Assembly (NCBI RefSeq): GCF_021390595.1 | Contig: NZ_JAJEJR010000003.1 | Coordinates: 1-64,000, forward strand | From: Paraburkholderia sp. HP33-1 | Lineage (GTDB): Bacteria; Pseudomonadota; Gammaproteobacteria; Burkholderiales; Burkholderiaceae | Direction: 5' to 3' | DNA length: 64,000 nucleotides | Shown here: positions 17,711-28,000 of the stretch, piece by piece | How the letters are laid out: each line of letters opens with the position of its first letter | How positions within the stretch are numbered: the first letter of the stretch is position 1 | Program-made: the position numbers and the translations under genes | The notes under the pieces: generated by a model | Databases searched by the model: none | Told to the model about the DNA's origin: nothing | The model's input: the letters and a program-made list of their open reading frames with translations, nothing else

Positions 17711-18957
17711 CGCCGCTGCCGCGCACGAATAGCCGACCCATCGCCGACACTCCTATGCCTGATCAATCGTTCATCTCTTTCTCGGGCGTCAGCAAGTCAT
17801 ACGACGGCACGCACAGCGTGGTCGAAGGGCTCGACCTCGAGGTCGCCCGCGGCGAGTTCGTTTCGCTGCTCGGGCCGTCCGGCTCCGGCAAGACCACCAC
17901 GCTGATGATGCTCGCCGGCTTCGAATCGCCCACCCGCGGCGAAATCCGGCTCGCGGGCAAACGCCTCGACGACAAGCCGCCGCATCGGCGCGACATCGGC
18001 ATGGTGTTTCAGAACTACGCGCTGTTTCCGCACATGACGATCGCGGAGAACGTGGCGTTTCCGCTCTCGGTGCGCAGGGTGAGCCGCAGCGAACAGAAGG
18101 CGCGCACGCTGCGCGCGCTAGAGATGGTGGAACTCGCGCATCTCGCGGGTCGCCGGCCAGCGCAACTGTCAGGTGGCCAGCAGCAGCGGGTTGCGCTGGC
18201 TCGCGCGCTGGTGTTCGAACCGAGCGTGGTACTGATGGACGAGCCGCTCGGCGCGCTCGACAAACGTCTGCGCGAGACGATGCAATACGAAATCATGCGT
18301 CTTCACCGCGATCTGTCGCTGACGATCGTCTACGTCACGCACGACCAGAACGAAGCGCTGACGATGTCGGACCGCGTCGCGGTGTTTTCCGATGGCCGCA
18401 TCCAGCAAGCCGCCACGCCGACCGAACTCTACGAAAACGCGGCGAATGCTTTCGTCGCGAACTTCGTCGGCGAGAACAACGGCCTCATGGGCCGCGTCAC
18501 GCCGAACGACGCCGACTGGGCCGCGCTGCAGCTTGCCGACGGCAGCATCGTCCACGGCCGCGCGGGCAGCGGTCTTGGCAACGGCGATACCGCAATGCTC
18601 GCGCTGCGCCCCGAACGCGCGCACATCGCCGCGACGCCGGAAAGCGTCGCGCAGGCCGCCCAACAGAACATGAATGTCGTACACGGGCTCGTGCAGGAAC
18701 TCGTCTACTGCGGCGACCATCACCGCGTCCATCTGAAGCTCGGGCATGGTGAAACCGTGGTGGTCAAGGTACCGAATACGCAGCATCAGGACCTGCCCGT
18801 ACTGGGCCATCAGACCGCCGTCGTGTGGCGGCGCGACGACTGCAAGGTTCTGCCGGCCACCGCCGCCGCGCGCGACGCCGCGTCGCCCGATGACGCCAGC
18901 CATTCCGCTTCCTCGTCTTCTTCGTCCGCTTCGCCACTCATCGCAGGAGTCAACTAG
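17707..18957 (+). CDS. ABC transporter ATP-binding protein, PotA-like
   Basis: 416 residues from the ATG at 17707 (overlapping the Rieske stop); an internal ATG at 17755 nearer the conserved region is the alternative. Walker A is LLGPSGSGKTTTLM, the signature is LSGGQQQRVALARAL, and Walker B is VVLMDEPLGALDKRL followed by the H-loop YVTHDQNEAL. The C-terminal 130 residues form a TOBE-type regulatory domain, as in spermidine/putrescine importers. The C-terminus ends in an unusual Ser-rich tail. Energises import by the permeases and binding protein encoded downstream. Confidence 0.92.
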   Translation: MTPLPRTNSRPIADTPMPDQSFISFSGVSKSYDGTHSVVEGLDLEVARGEFVSLLGPSGSGKTTTLMMLAGFESPTRGEIRLAGKRLDDKPPHRRDIGMVFQNYALFPHMTIAENVAFPLSVRRVSRSEQKARTLRALEMVELAHLAGRRPAQLSGGQQQRVALARALVFEPSVVLMDEPLGALDKRLRETMQYEIMRLHRDLSLTIVYVTHDQNEALTMSDRVAVFSDGRIQQAATPTELYENAANAFVANFVGENNGLMGRVTPNDADWAALQLADGSIVHGRAGSGLGNGDTAMLALRPERAHIAATPESVAQAAQQNMNVVHGLVQELVYCGDHHRVHLKLGHGETVVVKVPNTQHQDLPVLGHQTAVVWRRDDCKVLPATAAARDAASPDDASHSASSSSSSASPLIAGVN

Positions 18958-18959
18958 AC

Positions 18960-20015
18960 ATGAAAAGCAACCGTTCTGTGTTCCGGATCGCCGTCGCTGC
19001 TGGCACGCTCAGCGTCCTCGCTGCGGCCACGGCTCACGCGGCCGATACGATTTCAGTCGTCACCTTCGGCGGCGCCTATGAAAACGCCGCGAAACAGGCC
19101 TGGTTCGAGCCGTTCACCGCCAAGACGGGCACTCAGTTCGCCACCGAGTCGTATGACGGCGGCCTCGCCAAGCTCCAGGCGATGGAACAGGCGAAGAATC
19201 CGACGTGGGACCTGATCGACCTCGAAACCAACGACGCCATCACCGCCTGCGATGAAGGCCTGCTCATGAAGTTCGACAGGAAGTCGCTCGGCAACACCAG
19301 CGACTTCCTGCCCGGCTCGATCAGCGATTGCGCGGTCGCCGCGATGGTGTGGTCCACCGTCTACGCGTACGACACGACGAAGCTCAAGACCGCGCCGACC
19401 TCGATCAACGACTTCTTCGACCTGAAGAAATATCCGGGCAAGCGCGGCATGCGCAAGTCGCCGAAGGTGGCCATGGAGTGGGCGCTGATCGCCGACGGCG
19501 TCGCGCCGAAGGATGTCTACAAGGAACTCGCCACGCCAGCCGGAATCGATCGCGCGTTTAAAAAGCTCGATACGATCAAGCCGAGCATCGTCTGGTGGGA
19601 AGCGGGCGCGCAGGCGCCGCAGTTGCTCGCCGACGGCGCCGTCGTGATGACGCAGGCCTACAACGGCCGGATCGACGACGCGGTGCACAAGGACAAGAAG
19701 CCGTTCAAGGTGGTCTGGGACGCACAGGTGTACGACTACGAGTGGTGGGGCGTCGTGAACGGCGCGAAGCACGCTGACGCCGCGACGAAGTTCATCGTGT
19801 CCGCATCAACGCCGCAGGCCTATGCCGATCTGACGAAATACATCGCGTATGCGCCGCCGCGCAAGAACGCCATTGCGCTGATCGACAAGGCACGACTGAA
19901 CGACCTGCCGACCGCGCCGGCCAACTTCAAGCGCCCGGTGCAGATCGATGCACAATTCTGGGCCGACAATTCGGATGCGATCAACAAGCGCTTCCAGAAC
20001 TGGCTGGCGCAATAA
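18960..20015 (+). CDS. ABC transporter substrate-binding protein, PotD-like
   Basis: 351 residues with an N-terminal signal peptide (hydrophobic core about residues 8-24, likely cleavage after AHA, before ADTISVVTFGG). Periplasmic polyamine-type binding fold: FGGAYENAAKQAWFEPFTAKTG and WDLIDLETNDAITACDEGLL resemble the family that binds polyamines and related cations. Two bases separate it from the ATPase gene. Together with the quaternary-amine-type Rieske enzyme this suggests a cationic amine ligand. Ligand identity cannot be read from sequence. Confidence 0.9.
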   Translation: MKSNRSVFRIAVAAGTLSVLAAATAHAADTISVVTFGGAYENAAKQAWFEPFTAKTGTQFATESYDGGLAKLQAMEQAKNPTWDLIDLETNDAITACDEGLLMKFDRKSLGNTSDFLPGSISDCAVAAMVWSTVYAYDTTKLKTAPTSINDFFDLKKYPGKRGMRKSPKVAMEWALIADGVAPKDVYKELATPAGIDRAFKKLDTIKPSIVWWEAGAQAPQLLADGAVVMTQAYNGRIDDAVHKDKKPFKVVWDAQVYDYEWWGVVNGAKHADAATKFIVSASTPQAYADLTKYIAYAPPRKNAIALIDKARLNDLPTAPANFKRPVQIDAQFWADNSDAINKRFQNWLAQ

Positions 20016-20057
20016 GTCGAACGTCGATCCACGAGTCACGAGGAGCCCCGCGCACCG

Positions 20058-21314
20058 ATGAACACGCCGCTTCCGTCCACTGCCCCATTCGGCCGCGGCA
20101 CGCCCGCCGCGGACCGCGCCGCGTTCCAGGCCGTGCGCCGCAAGGCGGCGCTGCGTGCGCTGCTGCTCGCGGTACCACTCCTCGTGTTCCTGCTTGCTAC
20201 GTTCGTTGGACCGATCGCCAGTCTGCTCGCGCGCAGCGTGCAAAATCCTGAAGTTCGCCACGGCATGCCGCAGCTCACCGCGGCGCTTGACGCGTGGAAC
20301 GGCACGGGCGTACCGGACGAACCCGTGTTTGCCGCGCTCGCGCACGATCTGAAGGACGCTGCCGCGTCCGGCAATCTCGGCAATATCGCGCACCGCATGA
20401 ACTTCTATCAGCCGGAGTTTCGCAGCCTGCTGTTCAAAACCGCGCGCGCGACCCGCTCGCAAACGCCTGCGCAATGGAAGCCTGTGCTGATCGGTCTCGA
20501 CGCGCGGTGGAACGACCCGGAGCCGTGGCGGCTGCTGAAACGGGCGTCCATCTCGCCGACGCCCGATTACCTGCTGAACGCCGTCGACACAACAGTCGCG
20601 CCGGACGGCTCGGTCGCACCAGTGCCCGCCGATAGTGCCGTCTATCGCGCGGCGTTCCTGCGCACGGTGGCGATCGGCGCGACGGTGACGGTGCTGTGCC
20701 TGCTGTTCGGCTATCCGGTGGCCTATCTGCTGGCGACGTTGCCGGACCGGCAAAGCAACCGTCTGATGCTGTTCGTGATCGTGCCGTTCTGGACCTCGCT
20801 GCTCGTGCGCACTACCGCGTGGTACGTGCTGCTGCAGCCGGGCGGCGTGATCAACAGCTTGCTGATGAGTCTTGGTCTCGTCAGTCATCCGGTGCCGCTC
20901 ATCTTCAATCGGACCGGCGTGCTGATCGGCATGACGCACATCCTGTTGCCGTACATGATCCTTGCGATCTACTCGGTGATGAAAAGCGTGTCGCCGTCGT
21001 ATATGCGCGCGGCGCAGTCGCTCGGTGCCCATCCGGCAGTCGCATTCGTACGCGTCTATATTCCGCAGACGCTGCCAGGCGTCGGAGCGGGCTGTTTTCT
21101 GGTGTTCGTGCTTGCCCTCGGCTACTACATCACGCCGGCGCTGCTCGGCGGTGCCGGCGACGAAATGATCAGCCAGCTGATCGCCTCGCAGACCAACGAG
21201 CGCTTGAACTGGGGACTCGCGGGCGCGCTGTCGCTCTATCTCGTGGCGTTTACCGCGGTGTTCTATTTCATCTTCAACCGGCTGGTCGGCATCGACCGCC
21301 TGCGCTTCGGTTGA
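20058..21314 (+). CDS. ABC transporter permease, PotB-like
   Basis: 418 residues, inner membrane. One hydrophobic helix near residues 35-55 precedes a long periplasmic insert (about residues 60-190), longer than in E. coli PotB, then about five helices. The EAA-type cytoplasmic loop is visible as YMRAAQSLGAHPAVAFVRVYIPQTLPG. AGGAGCCCC lies upstream of the ATG at 20058. Forms the channel with the second permease encoded directly downstream. Confidence 0.9.
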   Translation: MNTPLPSTAPFGRGTPAADRAAFQAVRRKAALRALLLAVPLLVFLLATFVGPIASLLARSVQNPEVRHGMPQLTAALDAWNGTGVPDEPVFAALAHDLKDAAASGNLGNIAHRMNFYQPEFRSLLFKTARATRSQTPAQWKPVLIGLDARWNDPEPWRLLKRASISPTPDYLLNAVDTTVAPDGSVAPVPADSAVYRAAFLRTVAIGATVTVLCLLFGYPVAYLLATLPDRQSNRLMLFVIVPFWTSLLVRTTAWYVLLQPGGVINSLLMSLGLVSHPVPLIFNRTGVLIGMTHILLPYMILAIYSVMKSVSPSYMRAAQSLGAHPAVAFVRVYIPQTLPGVGAGCFLVFVLALGYYITPALLGGAGDEMISQLIASQTNERLNWGLAGALSLYLVAFTAVFYFIFNRLVGIDRLRFG

Positions 21315-21353
21315 GTGAACCGTCGCACATTCGTGATCAGGAGGCGCATCCAC

Positions 21354-22181
21354 ATGAAAGACGGGCGCACCCGGCTTCTTTCCGAACGCATCGCAGGCGC
21401 GGGATTGCGCGTGCATTGCGCGATCGTTTTCTTCTTCCTCGTCGCGCCGATTCTTGCAATCGTGCCGCTGTCGTTCAATTCCGGTTCGTTCTTTTCGTAT
21501 CCGATGCAGGGTTTCTCGCTGCGCTGGTATGCGCAGGCGCTCGGCTCGCCGGACTGGCAACGCGCATTCACGAACAGTATCGGCATCGGTGCGGCGGCTA
21601 CGCTGATCGCGACCGTCCTCGGCACGCTGGCGGCACTCGGCTTGAGCCGCGCGCAGTTTCCGTTCCGCTCGATCGTGATGCCGATCATCGTGTCGCCGAT
21701 GATCGTGCCGATCGTGGTGGTCGCCGCAGGCTTCTATCTGGTGTTCGCGCCGCTCGGACTCGTCAATTCGTATCTCGGCGTGGTGTTAGCGCACGCGGCG
21801 CTCGGCACGCCATTCGTGGTGATCACGGTCACCGCGTCGCTGTTGTCGTTCGATCAATCGCTGTTACGCGCGGCGTCGGGACTTGGCGCGCCGCCGTGGA
21901 TCGCGTTCCGGCGCGTGACGCTTCCGCTGATCACGCCCGCCGTCGCAACGGGCAGCGTATTCGCGTTCGCCACGTCGTTCGATGAAGTGATCGTGATTCT
22001 TTTCATTGGCGGCCCGGAGCAGCGCACGGTGCCGCGTCAGATGTGGAGCGGCATTCGCGATTCGATCAACCCTTCGATTCTCGCGGTTGCGACGCTGCTG
22101 ATGATTTTCGCTATCGCCCTGTTCGCCTGCCTGAGCTGGCTTCGCAAGCGCGCCGGGGCGGCTAGCCGGGCATTTGCGTGA
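21354..22181 (+). CDS. ABC transporter permease, PotC-like
   Basis: 275 residues from the ATG at 21354, which has a strong AGGAGG about 9 bases upstream; an in-frame GTG at 21315, directly after the previous stop, is the alternative. About six hydrophobic helices. The EAA loop is LRAASGLGAPPWIAFRRVTLPLITPA. The final stretch FDEVIVILFIGGPEQRTVPRQMW is typical of PotC permeases. Last gene of the Rieske/ABC operon. Confidence 0.9.
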   Translation: MKDGRTRLLSERIAGAGLRVHCAIVFFFLVAPILAIVPLSFNSGSFFSYPMQGFSLRWYAQALGSPDWQRAFTNSIGIGAAATLIATVLGTLAALGLSRAQFPFRSIVMPIIVSPMIVPIVVVAAGFYLVFAPLGLVNSYLGVVLAHAALGTPFVVITVTASLLSFDQSLLRAASGLGAPPWIAFRRVTLPLITPAVATGSVFAFATSFDEVIVILFIGGPEQRTVPRQMWSGIRDSINPSILAVATLLMIFAIALFACLSWLRKRAGAASRAFA

Positions 22182-22818
22182 GTGGTGGGTAACGGCAAAC
22201 ACCACCATGACTGAGCGTAAGTGACGCCACACGCGTTTCCGATAAACGCCTGTCGCACAAGGCTTCAGGCGAGGTGCCTGACGATCCCGGCAGTTATCAC
22301 AGCCGAAACGCAATGCCGGGAAGTCCAGTTACCGGCATTGGCACGCAGCAAAGAATTTTTCGCGTACGCGAATATTCACGCTACCAGTCCCAGCGGGGCT
22401 GGTAAGTCCAAGCATGCGAAGCGTGCAGCGAATGTCGTTGATAACCTTGCACCCCGCAAGGAATGGCCGCGCGTGGTAGTCGGCTACGTGTGCGCAATGG
22501 TCTTACACGTACGAGGTGACGCGCTTCAGCTCGCCGTTCCAGCGCAACAGGTCGCCCCTGTACGTGTCGGGTGCCACAGAAAGTGAAAACCGTGCCAGGT
22601 AAGTGAAAAACTGCTGACATAGTTGGTGAAAAGTTTCCGGCGGGCGGCGTTCAATCGGAGCGTGCGCGGGCCGTGGCTGTCTCAGTTCGACCCACAGCGA
22701 TCTCTCGAGTCGCCGGAAAACGGTCGCTCGCTTTGCCGGGTGTCTGTTGCAGCCCACCCGTCACACAGATCAAGACTCGACACTGCGAAAAAAACCGAGC
22801 GCACAGCACCATCGAAGC
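22182..22818. other. Gene-free interval with small hairpins and possible IS-end remnant
   Basis: No convincing gene. Two stem-loops are visible: 22382-22404 (TACCAGTCCC pairing GGGGCTGGTA with one G-U, loop AGC) and 22445-22461 (CCTTGC/GCAAGG). At about 22578-22640 three GTGAAAA-containing direct repeats occur roughly 21 and 22 bases apart, an arrangement reminiscent of IS21-family ends. The open frames here do not look coding. Confidence 0.4.
22578..22640. repeat. Short direct repeats, possible IS21-type end
   Basis: Three copies of a GTGAAAA core (AAGTGAAAACCGTGCCAGG, AAGTGAAAAACTGCTGACA, TGGTGAAAAGTTTCC) spaced by about 21 and 22 bases. IS21-family termini often contain such multiple direct repeats. 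No transposase gene remains nearby, so this is at most a relic. Confidence 0.3.
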
Positions 22819-23289
22819 TCATTTGAACGGAGCCTTTTCCGGTTCGGCTGCATACTTGTCCCGGATCGCGTTCACGCAGTTGGTGAACCGCGTGCGGAAA
22901 CCGACGGGATCGGTGCTCGGCGGTGTGAGTCCGTCCGAAGTAACGTTCCAGCCGTTGGGTGTACGGGTGACATCAAGATCGAAGGAGATGCCCGGCGCGT
23001 CCTCGAAAATCACCGTCTCGCGCACAACGCGGCCCCCGGAGCGGATGATCGCCTGGCATCCCTGGTGAAGCCCGCCAGCGGTATGAGCGTTGCCGCGGCC
23101 CGGGGCGATGCTGTCCGGGGCGGCGCCGTACATCCGTAGTGATTCGAATTGGGGCGGTGTCCCGGCGGTAACGAATGCAACGTCGGCCTCTGATATCCCG
23201 TCGCTACAGCCGGTTACCAGCCAGGAAATCGCAACCAACATGATGCCGGTGAAAGCGTGTCGGAGACTCGAGGTGTCGTGGCGTAGCAT
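22819..23289 (-). CDS. Putative lipoprotein of unknown function
   Basis: 156 residues. The N-terminal segment FTGIMLVAISWLVTGCSDG carries a lipobox (VTGC), so the mature protein probably begins at that cysteine and is membrane-anchored. The rest is soluble and contains the pairs QGCQAII and TNCVNAI, with two cysteines that may form a disulfide. No family recognised. The start shown gives a rather long n-region; an internal ATG just before the hydrophobic core (MLVAIS) is possible but lacks positive charges. Isolated gene between remnant-rich intervals. Confidence 0.6.
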   Translation of the reverse strand: MLRHDTSSLRHAFTGIMLVAISWLVTGCSDGISEADVAFVTAGTPPQFESLRMYGAAPDSIAPGRGNAHTAGGLHQGCQAIIRSGGRVVRETVIFEDAPGISFDLDVTRTPNGWNVTSDGLTPPSTDPVGFRTRFTNCVNAIRDKYAAEPEKAPFK

Positions 23290-24186
23290 GGTTGGTCCAG
23301 GAATTCGCGGTACGTGGTGGTAAGCGGTGGGCGATCACGCCGATCGCCATCGCGACAAGGGCGCGCGAGAAAGAGATCTTGAACGCGGTCGGAAGATCGA
23401 AAACGTCGAATGCTTAAATCAGGCGTTCAGGCATGCCACGATACCGGCACACGCTGCGCTCAAGGCGAACGCCAGCGGCCATAATTTGAATCGCAGGGTC
23501 ATGAGTTTCGGCTTCAATGAAAAAACGCTCGACTTTCATATCGGCAAACAGTGGAAATTCTTGAGTAATCCGCTCGCTTCACGAGACCGCCCCCCCGGTG
23601 GGTGGGTTGTCGACGATTCCGGCGACGCAGTCGAATTACTCTTTGTGGCCGTACACGGTCTGATGCTGAACCGGCGACAGCGGCTGTCGTCGACCCGACT
23701 GCATTCGGCAGCAGTCGACCCACTGCGGACGGCCACATTTCTCCAAAGCGGTCGTTCAAACGCCGCCACTGTTTGCCAAGGGACGACCTCATGACAACGC
23801 CGAGGTGCACTCACTGGACACCGTGCAAGAGCGCAAGACGCGACGCGGTCTCTTGAATAGCCAGACATTTTCTTATTGCGGGAGAGCCTACAAAGGTCGC
23901 TTCGGGTTGAAAATGCATCCTTCGCGGGCTGCCGGCCGGCCCCGAGGCGCAGCGGGTCGTCCATCAGCTTGATCACTGGCCCCCATGTCGCTTGCTCGGC
24001 GGCGTTGTATTGGAAACGCACGACGACGAGCACGTCTTTGCGGATCGCCACCTTCTCGTAGACAATGCGTCATTTGGGCGTCAGACGGGAGGGCGCCACG
24101 AAGCCGGACCTGCTTAGCTCACAAGAAAACTTCCATGGCGCACAGTCGGTTTCGTCGTCGCAGCGATTAATCAATACGGGATGTGA
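23290..24186. other. Gene-poor interval
   Basis: About 900 bases with no recognisable gene. Several frames are open on both strands but show no family features and overlap each other. A short minus-strand frame (23419-23502) looks like a lone signal peptide. Probably decayed DNA between the lipoprotein and the SDR gene. Confidence 0.4.
23419..23502 (-). CDS. Possible 27-residue signal-peptide-like small protein or gene stub
   Basis: Reads MTLRFKLWPLAFALSAACAG and ends seven residues later at TGA. Basic start, hydrophobic core and two cysteines look like a signal peptide or tiny membrane protein, or the 5' stub of a lost exported protein. No strong ribosome-binding site. Weak call. Confidence 0.25.
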   Translation of the reverse strand: MTLRFKLWPLAFALSAACAGIVACLNA

Positions 24187-24981
24187 ATGGCAACTTCTAG
24201 CGAAAAATCTTCGGGACAAGCACGTTACGCGAGCTATCCCAGTCTAGTAGACCGGGTCGTGCTCATTACGGGCGGCGCGAGTGGCATTGGCGCTTCGTTC
24301 GTCGAGCACTTCGTTGCGCAAGGCGCACGTGTGGGCTTTCTCGACATCGACACGAACGCGGGAACAGCTCTTGCCAAATCGCTCGGTAAAGCGCGCCATA
24401 AACCGCTCTTCGTCGCCTGCGACGTCACCGACATTCCCGCGTTGCACGCGGCCATCGCCGAAGTGCGGGCAGCATTCGGACCGATCGAGGTGCTCGTGAA
24501 CAACGCGGCGAACGATCGCCGCCACGCGCTCGCCGACGTTACGCCCGAGTCGTTCGATGCAGGCGTTGCAGTTAACGTGCGGCATCAGTTGTTCGCAGCG
24601 CAGGCCGTGGTCGAGGATATGAAGGCCGCACGCGCGGGCTCGATTATTAATCTCGGCTCGCATTGCTGGATGCTCAAGAGCAGCCAGTTCCCGGTTTACG
24701 CAATGAGCAAGGCGGCAGTGCAGGGCCTGACGCGCGGGTTCGCCAAGGACCTCGGCGCGTATGGGATCCGTGTGAACACGCTCGTGCCGGGCTGGGTGTT
24801 GACTGAGAAGCAGCGCGACCTGTGGCTCACCGACGAAGGCCGCGAAGAGATACGACGCGGCCAGTGCATCGACGAGGAAATGGAGCCCGGCGATCTCGCG
24901 CGCATGGCGCTCTTCCTCGCGGCCGACGACAGCCGCATGATCACGTCGGAGGATGTCATGGTGACGGGTGGCTGGTCGTAA
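24187..24981 (+). CDS. SDR family oxidoreductase
   Basis: 264 residues, classical short-chain dehydrogenase. The cofactor motif is LITGGASGIGASFVEHF. DID after the second strand suggests NAD rather than NADP. NNAAND is the structural NNAG-type motif, the catalytic Ser lies in LGSHCWM, and YAMSK is the YxxxK catalytic pair. The C-terminus EDVMVTGGWS is typical of sugar or polyol dehydrogenases of the L-arabinose/xylose/galactose type, which is a suggestion only. No operon partners; flanked by gene-poor DNA. Confidence 0.88.
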   Translation: MATSSEKSSGQARYASYPSLVDRVVLITGGASGIGASFVEHFVAQGARVGFLDIDTNAGTALAKSLGKARHKPLFVACDVTDIPALHAAIAEVRAAFGPIEVLVNNAANDRRHALADVTPESFDAGVAVNVRHQLFAAQAVVEDMKAARAGSIINLGSHCWMLKSSQFPVYAMSKAAVQGLTRGFAKDLGAYGIRVNTLVPGWVLTEKQRDLWLTDEGREEIRRGQCIDEEMEPGDLARMALFLAADDSRMITSEDVMVTGGWS

Positions 24982-25195
24982 TAAGGCCGATTCTCGCCCG
25001 GCGGTTTCGCCCATTGACGAGCGGTAGTGGCATGGCAACTTCCGAGGAAAGGTTGGCCGATGGTGGAAGCGCGTTCGCGACCTCGCTCAACCAAGCGAGG
25101 TCTCGAAGGTTGTCGACGATTTCACCCGGATCGTCGACTGACCGCTGATGGCCGAACGTCGCCTCATGCAATCAGCATATTCGGCGTGCTTTGCG

Positions 25196-25720
25196 CTAAA
25201 CGATTCGATTCCCAGGAGGGGCCAACGGCAGTCGTTGCATGATTCCTTCGACGGCCTGCTCAACCGAAAACTTTGCGGTGTCGACGACGAGGTGCGTCGA
25301 TTCCCATGGGTCGTATTGACGTTTAAGCACGCTCTGCCATGTCGGCAACTGAAAATCGGGGATATCGGCCTTTCGCCCCTCGACCCTATGCCGGTGCATT
25401 GCAGCATCCGAACAAACCAACTCGATCTCGAAAATCTGCACACCTGCCTCGAACGCCACATTTCTCCAGGCGCTACGCGTAATTTGCAACGAATTGACCG
25501 AGTCCGCGACGACAGTCGACCCAAGCCGTAAGTTATCGCCGGCAACCGCATATGCGGCCAGATAGCCGGCAGCCCCGATATCCGATTGGCCGCTTTTGCA
25601 CGCCTTGATTGCCTGTTCCAATGTATCTATGCGCAGATAAACGGCCGCGAGCCTGCGTGCGAGTGTTTGCGCTACTGTTGTCTTCCCGGTGCCTGGTAGT
25701 CCGCCGAAGGCGATCAACAC
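25196..25720 (-). CDS. P-loop kinase (AAA_33/zeta-like)
   Basis: 174 residues from a GTG at 25720 with AGGGAG about 9 bases upstream. Walker A is GGLPGTGKTTVAQTLARRL. RIDTLEQAI follows as the acidic substrate-binding segment, and ADSVNSL plus CSDAAMHRHRVEGR resemble the lid region of small-molecule or nucleoside kinases. The family includes adenylylsulfate-kinase-like and chloramphenicol-phosphotransferase-like enzymes. Converges with the SDR gene. Substrate unknown. Confidence 0.75.
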   Translation of the reverse strand: MLIAFGGLPGTGKTTVAQTLARRLAAVYLRIDTLEQAIKACKSGQSDIGAAGYLAAYAVAGDNLRLGSTVVADSVNSLQITRSAWRNVAFEAGVQIFEIELVCSDAAMHRHRVEGRKADIPDFQLPTWQSVLKRQYDPWESTHLVVDTAKFSVEQAVEGIMQRLPLAPPGNRIV

Positions 25721-25896
25721 TTTCGATGCTCCCTGATCAGTAGACGCAGACAGATTGTTATCGATCTACGTCACGAGGTCGACTGTCTCCTCCTGGCCGC
25801 ATATTGCCGCATGCCGCCTGCATAGGTTTGCAATCTGCCCGGTCGATTTAGACCTGCTGCCCTCCGTTGGAATTTCCATCATTTGTGGCGCAACCA

Positions 25897-26430
25897 TCAG
25901 GAATTTTCACATTCCACGGCACAGGCCAGGACATGCGTGCCACCGTTAGTGAAAAAGCCTTTCGGAATCAGCGTCGCGGATTTCACTTGCCGCGTCACTC
26001 GACAGTACGCTTTGCCGGCTCCGGCGCTCACGCTATTCGGCCCGGTGGCGCGATGCGTGGACGGATTTGAGCCCGGTTCATACACGGCCCAACTGGGTGT
26101 TTTGCGGCCCTTCATGGTCCCCGGCCCGTCCTCCACAACCTCGGCGCACAACTGGCGAAGCGTCACCGAACGCGAAGAGGGAACCGCGATCACCTGGCAG
26201 AAGTCGACATTGGTCTGCTCGCAGCCCCAGATCAAGCAAAGAATGTCGCCAAGCTTGAAAGTGTGTGCCGCCGTGCGGCGCTCATGTGCTGCGCGCTCGC
26301 GGTCGTCGTACTGACGCACGACGCCGGCGAGGAACCTTTCCCGTGCCGCTTCGCCACACTGGAAAGTCGCATGTGTAACGGGCTTGCTCTTGCTGCCGTG
26401 ATAGACCAGCAGAGCGGCCAGGTTCTTGAC
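25897..26430 (-). pseudogene. Accessory plasmid/phage-type protein, start codon lost
   Basis: The frame reads VKNLAALLVYHGSKSKPVTH from a GTC codon at 26430-26428, where a start codon would be expected; the in-frame codon three upstream is TAG. It continues QYDDRERAAHERRTAAHTF and GDILCLIWGCEQTNVDFCQV, which resembles a conserved protein found on plasmids and phages (GDIL-WGYDQTN-DFYQV pattern). The only start codon in frame is the GTG at 26319, which would remove the first conserved 37 residues. The C-terminal part is divergent. Probably non-functional or shortened; function of the family unknown. Confidence 0.45.
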
Positions 26431-26516
26431 TGACTATGCACGCGTTCGCGCCGCGAGGGCGAACCTCCGCGACGCGAAACGATCGGCCAACAGTCGCAGA
26501 CAAGAACCGCAGTACG

Positions 26517-27986
<1,470 letters not shown>

Positions 27987-28000
27987 TCAGATCACGCAAT

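Noticed and set aside
19806..21560. Long minus-strand open frame (584 codons) opposite the ABC transporter genes
   Set aside because: It lies antisense to substrate-binding protein and permease genes with clear family motifs; the translation is Arg/His-rich and has no domain. Typical shadow frame in GC-rich DNA.
22503..22757. Minus-strand 84-codon frame ending in YRGDLLRWNGELKRVTSYV
   Set aside because: The tail looks protein-like, but I cannot match it to a family and the first half is non-coding in composition. Kept only as part of the remnant-rich interval.
23536..24051. Minus-strand frame beginning MAIRKDVLVVVRFQYNAAEQ
   Set aside because: The first 50 residues read smoothly, but no start site, family or intact end could be supported.
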